Source of the DNA: Daejeonella sp.
GTDB taxonomy: Bacteria > Bacteroidota > Bacteroidia > Sphingobacteriales > Sphingobacteriaceae
Reading direction: 5' to 3'
Length of the DNA: 64,000 nucleotides
Assembly (NCBI RefSeq): GCF_030695525.1
Contig: NZ_JAUYSS010000048.1
Coordinates: forward strand, 17,296-81,295
The position numbers were made by a program, and so were the translations under genes. The notes below the pieces were generated by a model, which was not told where the DNA came from, ran no database searches, and saw only the letters and a list, made by a program, of their open reading frames with translations. Of the stretch, positions 17,265-26,345 are shown piece by piece (positions within the stretch are counted from its first letter, which is position 1; each line of letters starts with the position of its first letter).

Positions 17265-18335
17265 TTAATTTGTAATCGTCACCTTAACAGGCATATCATC
17301 TTTTAATGACATAATGCCGGTAGTTAATACAGTATCTCCAATACTTAATCCGGAAAGAATTAAAACTGATTTCTCAGTTCGGGTCCCTGTCTCAACCATA
17401 ACCTCCCTGGCTTTTCCATTTGAACTGACATATACTTTTTTACCCTGAAGTACCGGGACTATCGATTCTGTTGGTATCAAAATCGCATCATTTATATTGC
17501 TTAGAGGCAGGTCAATCTTAGCGAAAGATCCCGGAAGCAGTATCCCATTTGAATTGGAAGCTTTGGCTTTTAATTGTAATGTTCTGGTGGACATATCTAT
17601 TCCTGGTTCAATTGCATAAATTGAACCGGTGTAGGAGTTATTTGATCCGGCTACTGTAAATGAGATTTTCGTATTTAGTTTTATAGTGCCTGAATACTTT
17701 TCAGGTATTGAAAATAAAATCTTAACAGGGTCAGTACTGACTAATCGTGCAATATTACTTGAAGGGGTAATATATTCTCCGGCAGAAATAGTTCTTAAAC
17801 CAATTTTACCACTAAATGGCGCGCGGATCAGGGTTTTGGCCAATTGAGCACGTATAAGTTGTGTTTGAGATTCTAATGATCGCAGTTCAGACAAGGCCAC
17901 ATCATACTCTTCTTTACTGATTGCCTCTTTTTCAAGCAACTTACCGGCACGAAATTCCGTTTCCTGTGCTAATTTTTGTTTGGTTAAAGCTTGAGAAAGC
18001 TGAGCCTGTAATTCAAGATCATTGATTTTTAATAATACCTTTCCCTTGGGCACTGTAGTTCCTTCGTTGAACAGGATCTGAGTAACAAGACCGGAAACCT
18101 CACTGCGTATATCAACCTGTTCGTTCGCCTCTATCGTCCCGGCGATGGCCAGGGAGTTCGAAAAATTCTCAGCCTTTGTTACTATACCGTTAACAGTTAA
18201 CACAGAAGCCGGGCCTCCGGGTCCACGACCTGCAGCAGCACCTGCCTTTTGAACCTTATTCTTGTTGATACGGTAAGCCACAAATACAGCCAGCAGGATT
18301 ACAAGAATTGTGTAAACGATATATTTTGTTTTCAT
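17265..18335 (-). CDS. periplasmic adaptor subunit of RND efflux pump
   Basis: 356 residues. A membrane-anchor helix (about 5-22), then the membrane-fusion-protein layout: a lipoyl-like half (EVSGLVTQILFNEGTTVPKG), a coiled-coil hairpin (about 110-160, glutamine- and alanine-rich), the second lipoyl half (LIRAPFSGKIGLRTISAGEY), a beta-barrel domain and a C-terminal membrane-proximal domain. The adaptor bridges the pump and the TolC channel. It starts 4 bases after the MarR gene ends, so it is co-transcribed with it. Confidence 0.94.
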   Translation of the reverse strand: MKTKYIVYTILVILLAVFVAYRINKNKVQKAGAAAGRGPGGPASVLTVNGIVTKAENFSNSLAIAGTIEANEQVDIRSEVSGLVTQILFNEGTTVPKGKVLLKINDLELQAQLSQALTKQKLAQETEFRAGKLLEKEAISKEEYDVALSELRSLESQTQLIRAQLAKTLIRAPFSGKIGLRTISAGEYITPSSNIARLVSTDPVKILFSIPEKYSGTIKLNTKISFTVAGSNNSYTGSIYAIEPGIDMSTRTLQLKAKASNSNGILLPGSFAKIDLPLSNINDAILIPTESIVPVLQGKKVYVSSNGKAREVMVETGTRTEKSVLILSGLSIGDTVLTTGIMSLKDDMPVKVTITN

Positions 18336-18339
18336 GTAA

Positions 18340-18807
18340 TTAATTATAATTTTTTAATATGGGATGTGTTTTTTCCAGCGAATCAGCTGAAATATCTAAT
18401 AGATTCTGTTGAATGGTAGTCAGTAATTCCGTAAATAAAAGCTTGTTTGAATCACAAATATTCTGAAATGCTATCGCATTGAGTTCTTTTATGGCCGCTC
18501 TAATGATTGGAAGACTGCTTTTAGCAGAGGAGGTTAATCTGATTAGCTGCTCCCTGCGGTCCTGTGGATTTTTTTCTCGCTTCACATAGCCTTTTTCTTC
18601 CAGATAATCCAAAATAGTGACCATATAGGATTTGTCGATATGCAAAATTTCTGAAAGTGCCTTTTGTGTTAAAATGCGATCATGTGAATCGATTAATAGC
18701 AGAACATAATGATACCTATCAATTGGTAACTGAGGGACCATTTTTGAAAGGGCGCTCAGATATTTCTTAGAAACAGCAATAAATGGATTAGCAAGTGGTT
18801 CAATCAT
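18340..18807 (-). CDS. MarR-family regulator of the efflux operon
   Basis: 155 residues with a winged helix: DRILTQKALSEILHIDKS is the helix-turn-helix with recognition helix, and GYVKREKNPQDRREQLIRLT is the wing, with the Asp-Arg pair typical of MarR. Flanking helices make the dimer interface. It is the first gene of the operon, 4 bases before the adaptor gene, so it very likely represses its own operon until a ligand binds. The effector cannot be told. The recognition site is probably in the 134-base space upstream. Confidence 0.93.
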   Translation of the reverse strand: MIEPLANPFIAVSKKYLSALSKMVPQLPIDRYHYVLLLIDSHDRILTQKALSEILHIDKSYMVTILDYLEEKGYVKREKNPQDRREQLIRLTSSAKSSLPIIRAAIKELNAIAFQNICDSNKLLFTELLTTIQQNLLDISADSLEKTHPILKNYN

Positions 18808-18817
18808 ATTAGTAGTA

Positions 18818-18825
18818 CAAATCTA
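18818..18825 (-). promoter_or_regulatory. -7 element for the efflux operon
   Basis: The minus strand reads TAGATTTG, an exact TAnnTTTG match ending 11 bases before the MarR start. No clear -33 TTTG lies at the standard spacing. Confidence 0.42.
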
Positions 18826-18909
18826 TTTTTAAACTTTGAAATTAGTTTGATGTAGCAACTATTTTACCGGACATTGACTGCAAGCCCTAATTAAATTGAA
18901 TCGAAAACT

Positions 18910-18917
18910 TACTTTTG
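18910..18917 (+). promoter_or_regulatory. -7 element for the M61 peptidase gene
   Basis: TACTTTTG matches TAnnTTTG and lies 24 bases before the ATG, which gives a short leader. The upstream -33 motif is not clear. Confidence 0.42.
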
Positions 18918-18941
18918 CAGTGAACGATTATATATAGGAAA

Positions 18942-20747
18942 ATGAAATATTTGATCTCTTTAATTATTGTTGTCTTTATGTCCAGCTCTCTTCTTGCCCA
19001 AAATAAAATCGCCTTTGAGCTTTCTTTTACTGAGCCTCAGGCTCATTATGCAGAGGTGCAGATGAATATTTCCGGAGTTAAATCGGCTCATATTGATTTA
19101 AAAATGCCTGTTTGGACACCTGGATCTTATCTGATCAGGGAATTTTCCAAAAATGTGGAAGGATTTAAAGCATTTGACCAGGGAGGCAAAGAACTTCCAT
19201 TTGAAAAGATCAGTAAAAATACCTGGAGAATTAGTACTGCAAATTCTGGGAAAGTAAAAGTAAGTTATAGGATATATTCATTCGAAATATCTGTCAGGAC
19301 AAGTTTTGTAGACGAATCACATGCTTTTTTATCTCCAACTGGAATTTTTATGTACCCCGATGGCCAGCTAAATGAAGCATCCGAGATAACAATTAACCCT
19401 CATGAAACATGGTCTAAAATTTCAACTGGTCTTGAGAAAGTCAGTTCAAAGCCCAACACTTTTTATGCTCCGAACTTCGATGTGCTTTATGATTCGCCTT
19501 TTGAAGTTGGGAATCAGGATATTTTTGAATTTGTTGCTGAGGGAGTACAGCATGAAGTTGCGATGTATGGAGGAGGAAATTATGATAAAGAAATCCTTAA
19601 GCGGGATATGTCAAAGATCGTCATAGAGCAAACCAAAACTTTTGGCATTAATCCCAACAAGCGATATGTTTTTATAGTTCATAATTTTAATTCAGGTGGT
19701 GGCGGACTTGAGCACTTGAATTCAACTGTTTTAGGAGCCAGCCGCAATTCATACAATACAGAAGCAGGCCTTTTGAGGTTCCTTGGACTTGTTTCTCATG
19801 AGTATTTTCACCTGTGGAACGTAAAGCGTTTACGTCCGATAGCATTAGGGCCATTTAATTATGAACAGGAAAACTATTCCAGAAACCTATGGATTGCTGA
19901 AGGCTTCACTGCATATTATCAGGATATCTATACTAAGAGGGCTGGTTTACAAAGCCCTGAACGTTATCTGATGACCCTTGCTGCTTCAATTAGCTCTGTG
20001 GAAAATCAGCCCGGGAACCGGGTTGAGGCACTGAGCGATGCAAGTTTTGATGCCTGGATTAAGCAATATCGTCCAAATGAAAACTCTGCTAATTCTACTA
20101 TTTCATATTACAGTAAGGGCGCTTTGCTGGCTCTGATCATTGATCTTGAAATTATTCATTCAACTCAGTCCAAAGCAGGATTGGATGAGCTTATGAAGGC
20201 AATGTATGATGAGTATTATACAAAAAAGGACCGTGGGTTTACTGATGCCGAGTTCAAGTCAATGCTGGAAAAGGTGGCAGGAAAATCTTTTGATGATGTT
20301 TACAGGGATTATGTCAACGGGGTAAAGACCATAGATTACAATAAATATTTTGGGTATGCCGGTTTTACACTGATTGATGATGCGGCTAAAGGTAATGACG
20401 CATATCTGGGTGCAGTAACTGCGCTAAAAGATGGTAAGATTATAGTGACAAATGTAAGTCGGCAAAGCCCTGCCTGGAAGAGTGGCTTAAATGTAAACGA
20501 TGAGATAATAGCTATAGATGGATCTCGGATAAATAATGTATCAGATCCCAGACTATCAGAAGTTGAGAAATTTATTTCAAGTAAAAAGCCAGGTGAAAAA
20601 ATTGAAATCTCATTCAGTCGTGATGGTATTTTCCGAAAAACTGAGTTAACACTGGTCAGGAATCCGAATCATAGATTTAGAATCGCCTCTGTTCCAAATC
20701 TTACCCAAGAACAGCTTGCGGTAAGGAAGAGGTGGTTGAAACTTTGA
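18942..20747 (+). CDS. M61 family metallopeptidase with C-terminal PDZ domain
   Basis: 601 residues. A signal peptide (1-19, ending SLLAQ) leads into the M61 N-terminal domain (about 25-170) and a thermolysin-like catalytic domain: SHEYFHLWNVKRLRP contains the HExxH zinc motif near residue 285, and WIAEGFTAYYQ supplies the third zinc ligand glutamate. A PDZ domain lies at about 480-575 (SGLNVNDEIIAIDG). The family includes glycyl aminopeptidases of the periplasm. It is divergent from the efflux operon. The stop codon falls on the first unit of a 7-base tandem array. Confidence 0.93.
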   Translation: MKYLISLIIVVFMSSSLLAQNKIAFELSFTEPQAHYAEVQMNISGVKSAHIDLKMPVWTPGSYLIREFSKNVEGFKAFDQGGKELPFEKISKNTWRISTANSGKVKVSYRIYSFEISVRTSFVDESHAFLSPTGIFMYPDGQLNEASEITINPHETWSKISTGLEKVSSKPNTFYAPNFDVLYDSPFEVGNQDIFEFVAEGVQHEVAMYGGGNYDKEILKRDMSKIVIEQTKTFGINPNKRYVFIVHNFNSGGGGLEHLNSTVLGASRNSYNTEAGLLRFLGLVSHEYFHLWNVKRLRPIALGPFNYEQENYSRNLWIAEGFTAYYQDIYTKRAGLQSPERYLMTLAASISSVENQPGNRVEALSDASFDAWIKQYRPNENSANSTISYYSKGALLALIIDLEIIHSTQSKAGLDELMKAMYDEYYTKKDRGFTDAEFKSMLEKVAGKSFDDVYRDYVNGVKTIDYNKYFGYAGFTLIDDAAKGNDAYLGAVTALKDGKIIVTNVSRQSPAWKSGLNVNDEIIAIDGSRINNVSDPRLSEVEKFISSKKPGEKIEISFSRDGIFRKTELTLVRNPNHRFRIASVPNLTQEQLAVRKRWLKL

Positions 20748-20799
20748 CAATTGAGATATGAGATATGAGATATGAGAATTGAGATATGAGATTTGAGAA
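20744..20799. repeat. degenerate 7-bp tandem array (ATGAGAT type), eight units
   Basis: Exactly eight units: TTGACAA, TTGAGAT, ATGAGAT twice, ATGAGAA, TTGAGAT, ATGAGAT, TTGAGAA. The array begins at the stop codon of the M61 gene. Six units carry TGA, and because 7 is not a multiple of 3 these fall in all three frames. Confidence 0.85.
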
Positions 20800-21100
20800 G
20801 GCCGGTACCCAAGTTCTCAATTTCGTCACCTAAAACCTCCATTCTAATACTACTGAACGTAAAATACTATACAACTAGCTGTCCTAAAGCCTGGCTAAGT
20901 CCCCTGTCTAAGTCTTATAATTTTCATTTTTAAGCTGTTAAAAAACAGAATGTTTTGTCTTAAGTTCAATACATTAAGTTTAAAGCAATAGAAGCAGAAG
21001 CTCAGGTTCTTGTTAAAGTACCCCGACAGAGAAGCAAAAGCAGGGTTATTGCAAAATGCCGACGGGACAGCAACAGATTATTACTGGGAAATCTTTATGT
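20800..21100. other. convergent intergenic space without a gene
   Basis: About 300 bases between the 7-bp array and the end of the outer-membrane protein gene. A weak CTGTT/AACAG hairpin lies near 20934. I see no gene or clear RNA. Confidence 0.45.
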
Positions 21101-21580
21101 TTAGAAAGTAAGTCTTATTGCCAGACCAACATCACCTGTACGTAAATTTGTGTTCGGAGTTAATTCGAAGCGGGGCCTCCAATCGAGGGCAAGGTTTAGG
21201 GGGGCACCTTCGATTTTATAATCTAGACCCAGTACACCATCGGCGCTTAACCAAAGATCACCATCAAAATCTTTTCTTTTATAAGAACCGATACTACCGC
21301 CACCACCATAATACCATAACAGGCCGGATGCTCCTTCAATTGGATGGTGGACTTCATAAAGTCCGGTGAACAGAAACCGTTGAAGATCATTATTATTTCT
21401 GAATGATAAATTAAGGTCTAAGGCCTTGTTTGAGTTCAAAAATGTTTTGTAGTTTAAGCCATTATAAGACCCAAGTCTTACCCCGACGGCATTCTCATAA
21501 GTCTGTGCTTGTGAGTTCGAATTGGCAAGAAAAACAAATCCTGCAGTTAAACAAAGTAGTAATAGCTTTTTCATAATCAT
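21101..21580 (-). CDS. small outer-membrane beta-barrel protein, uncharacterised
   Basis: 159 residues: signal peptide (1-25, ending SNSQAQ) and a mature part of alternating beta strands, glycine-rich turns (LLWYYGGGGSIGSYKR) and a terminal phenylalanine, the usual end of an outer-membrane barrel. About eight strands fit its size. The inner ATG two codons on is an equally good start. Function is unknown; such small barrels act as structural or surface proteins. A strong 12-base dyad lies just upstream, hinting at specific regulation. Confidence 0.72.
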   Translation of the reverse strand: MIMKKLLLLCLTAGFVFLANSNSQAQTYENAVGVRLGSYNGLNYKTFLNSNKALDLNLSFRNNNDLQRFLFTGLYEVHHPIEGASGLLWYYGGGGSIGSYKRKDFDGDLWLSADGVLGLDYKIEGAPLNLALDWRPRFELTPNTNLRTGDVGLAIRLTF

Positions 21581-21602
21581 AATATTTATCAGGTGGACAT
21601 TT

Positions 21603-21610
21603 CAAATATA
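21603..21610 (-). promoter_or_regulatory. -7 element for the small outer-membrane protein gene
   Basis: The minus strand reads TATATTTG, an exact TAnnTTTG match 22 bases before the start codon. Confidence 0.45.
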
Positions 21611-21624
21611 ATGCCATAGAAACG

Positions 21625-21658
21625 TTTATCTGACAGAAATTCAATACTGTCAGATAAA
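21625..21658. promoter_or_regulatory. perfect 12-bp inverted repeat with 10-base spacer
   Basis: TTTATCTGACAG and CTGTCAGATAAA flank ten bases. It lies directly upstream of the -7 element of the outer-membrane protein gene, where an activator or repressor would bind. The spacing between arm centres is about two helical turns, which fits a dimeric regulator. Confidence 0.6.
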
Positions 21659-21741
21659 TTTCAACTACAACATTGGAAATTTCATGAAGTTGACATTTTT
21701 TACATGACAATGTATTTATTCTTAATCATACCCTTTTTATA

Positions 21742-21759
21742 TTTAGCTATTTTGCTAAA
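21742..21759. promoter_or_regulatory. small dyad upstream of the acyl-CoA ligase gene
   Basis: TTTAGC and GCTAAA flank TATTTT, about 25 bases before the ATG. It overlaps the place where the promoter should be and may be an operator. Confidence 0.35.
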
Positions 21760-21783
21760 TTACAGTTTTAATGAAAAGAAGAT

Positions 21784-23550
21784 ATGGCAGCAATTACTCG
21801 TGTATTTGATCTTTTAGAGCACTCCCTTGAAAAACACCGGAAAGAAGATATGGTGGCAGCAAAGCAGAATGGTATCTGGAATAAATATTCTACAGAAAAA
21901 TTTGTAGCCCAGGTAAATTCAGTAAGTCAGGGCTTGATCGCTTCGGGAATAATTAAGGATAACAAGGTTGCAATTATGTCGCCGAACCGTCCTGAATGGA
22001 ATATTTGTGATTTTGGAATCATGCAAATCGGGGCTACACAGGTGCCTATGTATCCAACTCTCTCCGAAAATGATATCAAGTTTATACTTCGGGATGCAGA
22101 AGTAAAAATTGTTTTTGTCTCTGATCTGGCACTTTATGAAAAACTTAACAATGTCAGAAAAACAGAGGGAATTGACTTTAAGATATTCAGTTTTGACACT
22201 ATTGAAGGGGTACCACACTGGCAGGAACTGATTGAGATTGGAGAAAGGGCCGAACCTGTTAATCTGCAGGTTTATCGTGATCGGATCCTCCCGGATGACC
22301 TGCTAACCCTGATATATACTTCAGGTACTACCGGAACACCAAAAGGGGTTATGCTGACTCATAGTAATCTGGTCAGTAATGTAATGTCCTCTTCTGGATT
22401 GTACCCGGTTGGTTTCAAAAAAGCACTGAGTTTTCTTCCTCTCTCACATATTTTTGAGCGCATGGTGCTCTATATGTATTTCTACCTCGGAGTATCAGTG
22501 TATTATGCCCAAAGTATGGAAACCATTGCTGCTGATCTGGTAGAAGTAAAACCACATGGATTTACCACAGTTCCACGCCTACTGGAAAAAGTATATGACA
22601 GGATAGTGGCTAAAGGCTCTGAGTTGACAGGGGTAAAAAAATCTTTATTCTTTTGGGCATTGAACCTCGGACTTAGATATGAAATGAATGGAGCGAATGG
22701 ATTATGGTATGAAATTCAGCTTAAACTAGCTAATAAGCTCATTTTCAATAAATGGCGTGATGCTTTGGGTGGTAATATTTTGGCTGTGGTTTCGGGTGGT
22801 GCTGCTTTGCAATCGCGACTTGCAAGGGTATTTTGGGCTGCTGGCATGCCTGTTCTGGAGGGATATGGACTTACAGAAACTTCGCCTGTAATTGCAGTAA
22901 ACGGACTTGATTTAGGTGCAGCAAAATTTACGACTGTTGGTAAAGCTATCCGGGATGTGGAAGTAAAAATTGCAGAAGATGGAGAAATTTTATGTAAAGG
23001 CCCAAATGTAATGAAAGGCTATTATAATCGCCCCGATCTAAGTGATGAGGTAATTGATAAGGATGGTTTCTTCCATACCGGCGATATCGGTGAATGGGTA
23101 GATGGTCAGTACCTCAGAATAACCGACCGTAAAAAGGAGATATTTAAAACAGCCGGCGGAAAATATATTGCCCCGCAGATTCTTGAAAATAAATTCAAGG
23201 AATCGCCATATATCGAGCAAATGATAGTAATCGGGGAAAATGAGCGATTCCCGGCAGCATTGATCCTGCCCAACTATCCGGCACTATCAGCCTGGTGTAC
23301 ACGATCTGGAATAGCTTATACTAATAATCCGGAAATGATTTTGGATCAAAGGGTAATAGATAAAATACAGTCAGTAATTGATCATTTCAACAAAGATTTC
23401 GGGCATTGGGAGCAAATTAAAAAATTTGAACTGCTGACAGAAGATTGGAGTATTGACGGTGGGGAACTTACGCCAAAACTGAGTTTGAGAAGGAAGGCAA
23501 TTTTGCAGAAATACAAAGAGAAGGTTGAAAATATATATAAAAATGCATAG
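21784..23550 (+). CDS. long-chain fatty acid--CoA ligase
   Basis: 588 residues of the AMP-dependent synthetase superfamily. The P-loop reads YTSGTTGTPKGVML at about 178-191, followed by the adenine motif EGYGLTETSP, the YYNRP and HTGDIGEW motifs, and the hinge RITDRKKEIFKTAGGKYIAP. These are the hallmarks of long-chain acyl-CoA synthetases. It activates fatty acids to acyl-CoA with ATP, feeding the beta-oxidation operon 3 kb downstream. The stop overlaps the start of the gamma-glutamyltransferase gene by 8 bases, so the two are coupled. Confidence 0.94.
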   Translation: MAAITRVFDLLEHSLEKHRKEDMVAAKQNGIWNKYSTEKFVAQVNSVSQGLIASGIIKDNKVAIMSPNRPEWNICDFGIMQIGATQVPMYPTLSENDIKFILRDAEVKIVFVSDLALYEKLNNVRKTEGIDFKIFSFDTIEGVPHWQELIEIGERAEPVNLQVYRDRILPDDLLTLIYTSGTTGTPKGVMLTHSNLVSNVMSSSGLYPVGFKKALSFLPLSHIFERMVLYMYFYLGVSVYYAQSMETIAADLVEVKPHGFTTVPRLLEKVYDRIVAKGSELTGVKKSLFFWALNLGLRYEMNGANGLWYEIQLKLANKLIFNKWRDALGGNILAVVSGGAALQSRLARVFWAAGMPVLEGYGLTETSPVIAVNGLDLGAAKFTTVGKAIRDVEVKIAEDGEILCKGPNVMKGYYNRPDLSDEVIDKDGFFHTGDIGEWVDGQYLRITDRKKEIFKTAGGKYIAPQILENKFKESPYIEQMIVIGENERFPAALILPNYPALSAWCTRSGIAYTNNPEMILDQRVIDKIQSVIDHFNKDFGHWEQIKKFELLTEDWSIDGGELTPKLSLRRKAILQKYKEKVENIYKNA

Positions 23551-25252
23551 TATCACAGCCACGGGTTTTATCAAAGGCAAAGTAGTTTTAATTGTTTTAA
23601 GTGTCCTGTTTTCAGGATGTCTTCGCGGAAGTCTTTCCAAAAATAATTCCGGTGAGTATAAAAAAGGGATGGTTGTTTCTGCACATCCATCCTCATCAAA
23701 AGTAGGTTTGGATATTCTCAAAAAGGGCGGAAATGCAGTTGATGCTGCAGTCGCGGTTCAATTTGCACTGGCGGTGGTTTATCCCGGTGCAGGCAATTTA
23801 GGAGGAGGAGGATTTATGGTTTACCGTTCTGCAAGCGGAGAACTCGCGACACTCGATTTTCGTGAAAAGGCGCCCGGAAAGGCAAGTCGTGATATGTATT
23901 TGGACTCTTCCGGCAATGCCGTTACGGAAATGAGTTTATTCGGGCATCTCGCGGCCGGTGTACCCGGAAGTGTTGACGGTATGGTTAAGGCTCATGAAAA
24001 GTTTGGTAAACTGAGTTGGGCTGAAGTAGTACAGCCAGCACTGGATCTTGCCAGAAAGGGATTTCCCATTACAGATAGTCAGGTAGAAGAATTTACAGAA
24101 TTACAGGAAAATATTAAAAAATATAATCCCGGAAAATCTTATTTTATTAAAGAGAAATGGGCGAAAGGTGATTCCTGGATTCAGGAGGATCTCGCTAAAA
24201 CCTTGGAATTGATCAGGGATAAAGGCCGGGATGGATTTTACGCCGGTGAAGTGGCTGATCATATAGAAGCGGAGATGATTAGTGGAGGTGGTTTGATCAG
24301 CAAGGAGGACCTGAAAAATTATCAGTCACAATGGCGCGAACCCCTAATTGGTAATTATAAGGATTACAAGGTAATCACTATGCCGCCAACTTCCAGCGGT
24401 GGAATTGCATTACTACAACTTTTGAATTCTGTTGAAGAGTTTCCGCTCAGTAAGTGGGGGCATAACTCCGACTCAACAGTCCAGGTGGTAGTTGAAGCTG
24501 AGCGAAGGGTATATGCCGACCGGGCAAGCCATCTTGGCGATCCGGATTTTTATAAAGTTCCGCAGAAATACCTGGTTAATCCGATTTATTCAAAGTACAG
24601 AATGAAAGACTTTAACTGGGAGAAAGCAACACTCAGTACTGATATTAAAGCAGGTGAAGTGCCAAAAGAAAATGAAGAAACTACGCATTTTTCAATCGTT
24701 GATCGTGAGGGAAATGCTGTTTCAGTGACTACAACCCTGAATGGGGGTTATGGCTCAATGGTATTTGTGAAAGGTGCGGGATTCCTCTTGAACAATGAGA
24801 TGGATGATTTTTCAGTTAAGCCGGGCACTCCTAATATGTACGGACTGCTTGGAGGCGAAGCTAATTCCATTGTTCCAGGAAAGCGAATGCTCAGTTCAAT
24901 GACTCCAACCATCCTTGAAAAAGGCGGAGAACTGTTTATGGTTGTTGGAACCCCCGGTGGCTCAACCATAATTACCTCTGTCTTTCAAACTATATTAAAT
25001 GTGATTGAATTTGATATGGGAATGCAGGCCGCTGTAAATGCGAAGAAATTCCATCATCAATGGTATCCGGATGTTGTTACTGTTGAACAGGGTGGATTGG
25101 ATACCCTGGTCAGGAATAAGCTGGAGAAGAAGGGATACATTTTTAAAGAACGTAAAGCAATTGGTCGTGTTGATGCAATCCTTAAAACCCAATGGGGTTA
25201 TTATGAGGGGGGTGCCGACCCCCGTGGAGATGATACGAAGATGGGATGGTGA
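23543..25252 (+). CDS. ggt: gamma-glutamyltransferase
   Basis: About 569 residues from the inner ATG, which overlaps the ligase stop; a frame start 6 codons earlier also exists. The N-terminus has a lipobox-like LSVLFSGCLRG, so it is likely a lipoprotein. Family signatures are VVSAHPSSSKVGLDILKKGG near the start, GNLGGGGFMVY, and the autoprocessing site ETTHFSIVD, whose threonine becomes the N-terminal nucleophile of the small subunit. The substrate-binding segment LSSMTPTI and GTPGGSTIITSVFQ follow. It hydrolyses or transfers gamma-glutamyl groups of glutathione-like peptides in the periplasm. Confidence 0.94.
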   Translation: MHSITATGFIKGKVVLIVLSVLFSGCLRGSLSKNNSGEYKKGMVVSAHPSSSKVGLDILKKGGNAVDAAVAVQFALAVVYPGAGNLGGGGFMVYRSASGELATLDFREKAPGKASRDMYLDSSGNAVTEMSLFGHLAAGVPGSVDGMVKAHEKFGKLSWAEVVQPALDLARKGFPITDSQVEEFTELQENIKKYNPGKSYFIKEKWAKGDSWIQEDLAKTLELIRDKGRDGFYAGEVADHIEAEMISGGGLISKEDLKNYQSQWREPLIGNYKDYKVITMPPTSSGGIALLQLLNSVEEFPLSKWGHNSDSTVQVVVEAERRVYADRASHLGDPDFYKVPQKYLVNPIYSKYRMKDFNWEKATLSTDIKAGEVPKENEETTHFSIVDREGNAVSVTTTLNGGYGSMVFVKGAGFLLNNEMDDFSVKPGTPNMYGLLGGEANSIVPGKRMLSSMTPTILEKGGELFMVVGTPGGSTIITSVFQTILNVIEFDMGMQAAVNAKKFHHQWYPDVVTVEQGGLDTLVRNKLEKKGYIFKERKAIGRVDAILKTQWGYYEGGADPRGDDTKMGW

Positions 25253-25276
25253 TGTTCTGAAATGAAATACCCGTGT

Positions 25277-25798
25277 TTAAAGCTCAGGTTCAGCTTTTTG
25301 CTTCTCTTTAGCCGTAATAATAACTGTGACCAGAAAGTGGAGCAATATTATTGTTAACAGTAAAAATTTTATTCCTGCAAAGATGAAAGCTGCCCCGGCA
25401 TAGGTGTCGTCTGGACCTGAATTGATTAGTTGAAGCAAGGCAAGGTTTTCCAGAAAATCACAGGCAACTGCAATCACAGCCATGTTACTCAAAATTCTGA
25501 ACTTGTTTAAAGGATGATCATTAGCCAGCCTTCCACAAGCCCATGCACTGCCATAAAAGAAGGCGGCTCCATACAGAAGCGGGAAAATGAAATCAAGGTA
25601 GATACTGAGTTTCATCAATTCTGTATGGCCTAATGTTTCCAGGTTATTAAGAAATATTTCTGCATTTGCGGCTGTTCCAATAAATTCAAATGAGAGAATG
25701 CTGCTTTGATTTAGGGGTGTAGTCATATTACGCATCAGGATAATCCATCCCAAAGCGATCAGTAATAGAATAGTGAATCTTAATCCTTTATTTTTCAT
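25277..25798 (-). CDS. integral membrane protein, uncharacterised
   Basis: 173 residues with about four hydrophobic helices: 7-25, 67-88, 104-124 and 140-162, with charged ends. A longer polar loop (28-65) follows the first helix. No motif identifies a transporter or enzyme. It lies 19 bases after the 133-residue gene on the same strand, so the two are probably one transcript. I do not recognise the family. Confidence 0.65.
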   Translation of the reverse strand: MKNKGLRFTILLLIALGWIILMRNMTTPLNQSSILSFEFIGTAANAEIFLNNLETLGHTELMKLSIYLDFIFPLLYGAAFFYGSAWACGRLANDHPLNKFRILSNMAVIAVACDFLENLALLQLINSGPDDTYAGAAFIFAGIKFLLLTIILLHFLVTVIITAKEKQKAEPEL

Positions 25799-25817
25799 CG
25801 GTTTATATATTTTTGAT

Positions 25818-26219
25818 TCAATTTTTAAAGGGATACTTACGGATTGAGCTCTGACTCATTCCGTCTTTTTCATATATTGCTATACAATGTTCCTTGTATT
25901 GCTCTGCAATATTTACTTCGCCGAAATTCAATTCTTTAGGAAGTTCAGCCTTGTTCAGAAAAAAGTAAATTTTCGTTGTGCCGTATTTGGTATGAGGCAT
26001 GTAACGACCATATTGTTCCATTTCCTCCCAATTTTCAGTATTAACGCTTACCGCATAAATTCTGATTACCGGACCTGTGTTCTGTTCATTGCGAATAAAT
26101 GCCACTTCTTTAAAGTCACTTTTCAGGTCTTTTATTCCCGTTTCTGCAATCGTGTTCCATATTATCGCAGTGATTATCAAAACAGATAAAATAAGGATGT
26201 AGACTTTATATTTTTTCAT
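25818..26219 (-). CDS. hypothetical exported or anchored protein
   Basis: 133 residues. A hydrophobic N-terminal helix (5-24) is a signal peptide or anchor, then a compact mixed domain with KTKIYFFLN-like strands and a charged C-terminus ending SSIRKYPFKN. No known motif is visible. It heads a two-gene unit with the four-helix membrane protein. A -7 element candidate (minus strand TAGATTTG at 26228-26235) lies 9 bases before the start. Confidence 0.6.
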   Translation of the reverse strand: MKKYKVYILILSVLIITAIIWNTIAETGIKDLKSDFKEVAFIRNEQNTGPVIRIYAVSVNTENWEEMEQYGRYMPHTKYGTTKIYFFLNKAELPKELNFGEVNIAEQYKEHCIAIYEKDGMSQSSIRKYPFKN

Positions 26220-26291
26220 TTTCTTACCAAATCTAAGCTTTAATATGCAAATGATGGTTTATGACTCATCAAAATAAAAGCAAAATTACTC

Positions 26292-26322
26292 TTGTTTTAT
26301 ATTTATCTATTTTATACATTTG
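26292..26322 (+). promoter_or_regulatory. promoter of the MarR-fad operon
   Basis: TTG at 26292-26294 and TACATTTG at 26315-26322, with 20 bases between, fit the Bacteroidota -33/-7 pattern well. The start point would fall near 26329, inside the dyad that follows. Confidence 0.6.
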
Positions 26323-26336
26323 CTATGCAAGCATAG
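26323..26336. promoter_or_regulatory. operator-like dyad at the start of the MarR-fad operon
   Basis: CTATGC and GCATAG flank AA, right next to the -7 element and over the predicted transcription start. This is the usual place for a MarR autorepression site, so binding by the MarR-family product downstream is the simplest reading. Confidence 0.6.
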
Positions 26337-26345
26337 TAAATTTGA

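Noticed and set aside
20744..20799. CRISPR array.
   Set aside because: The units are 7 bases, degenerate and without spacers, so it cannot be a CRISPR locus.
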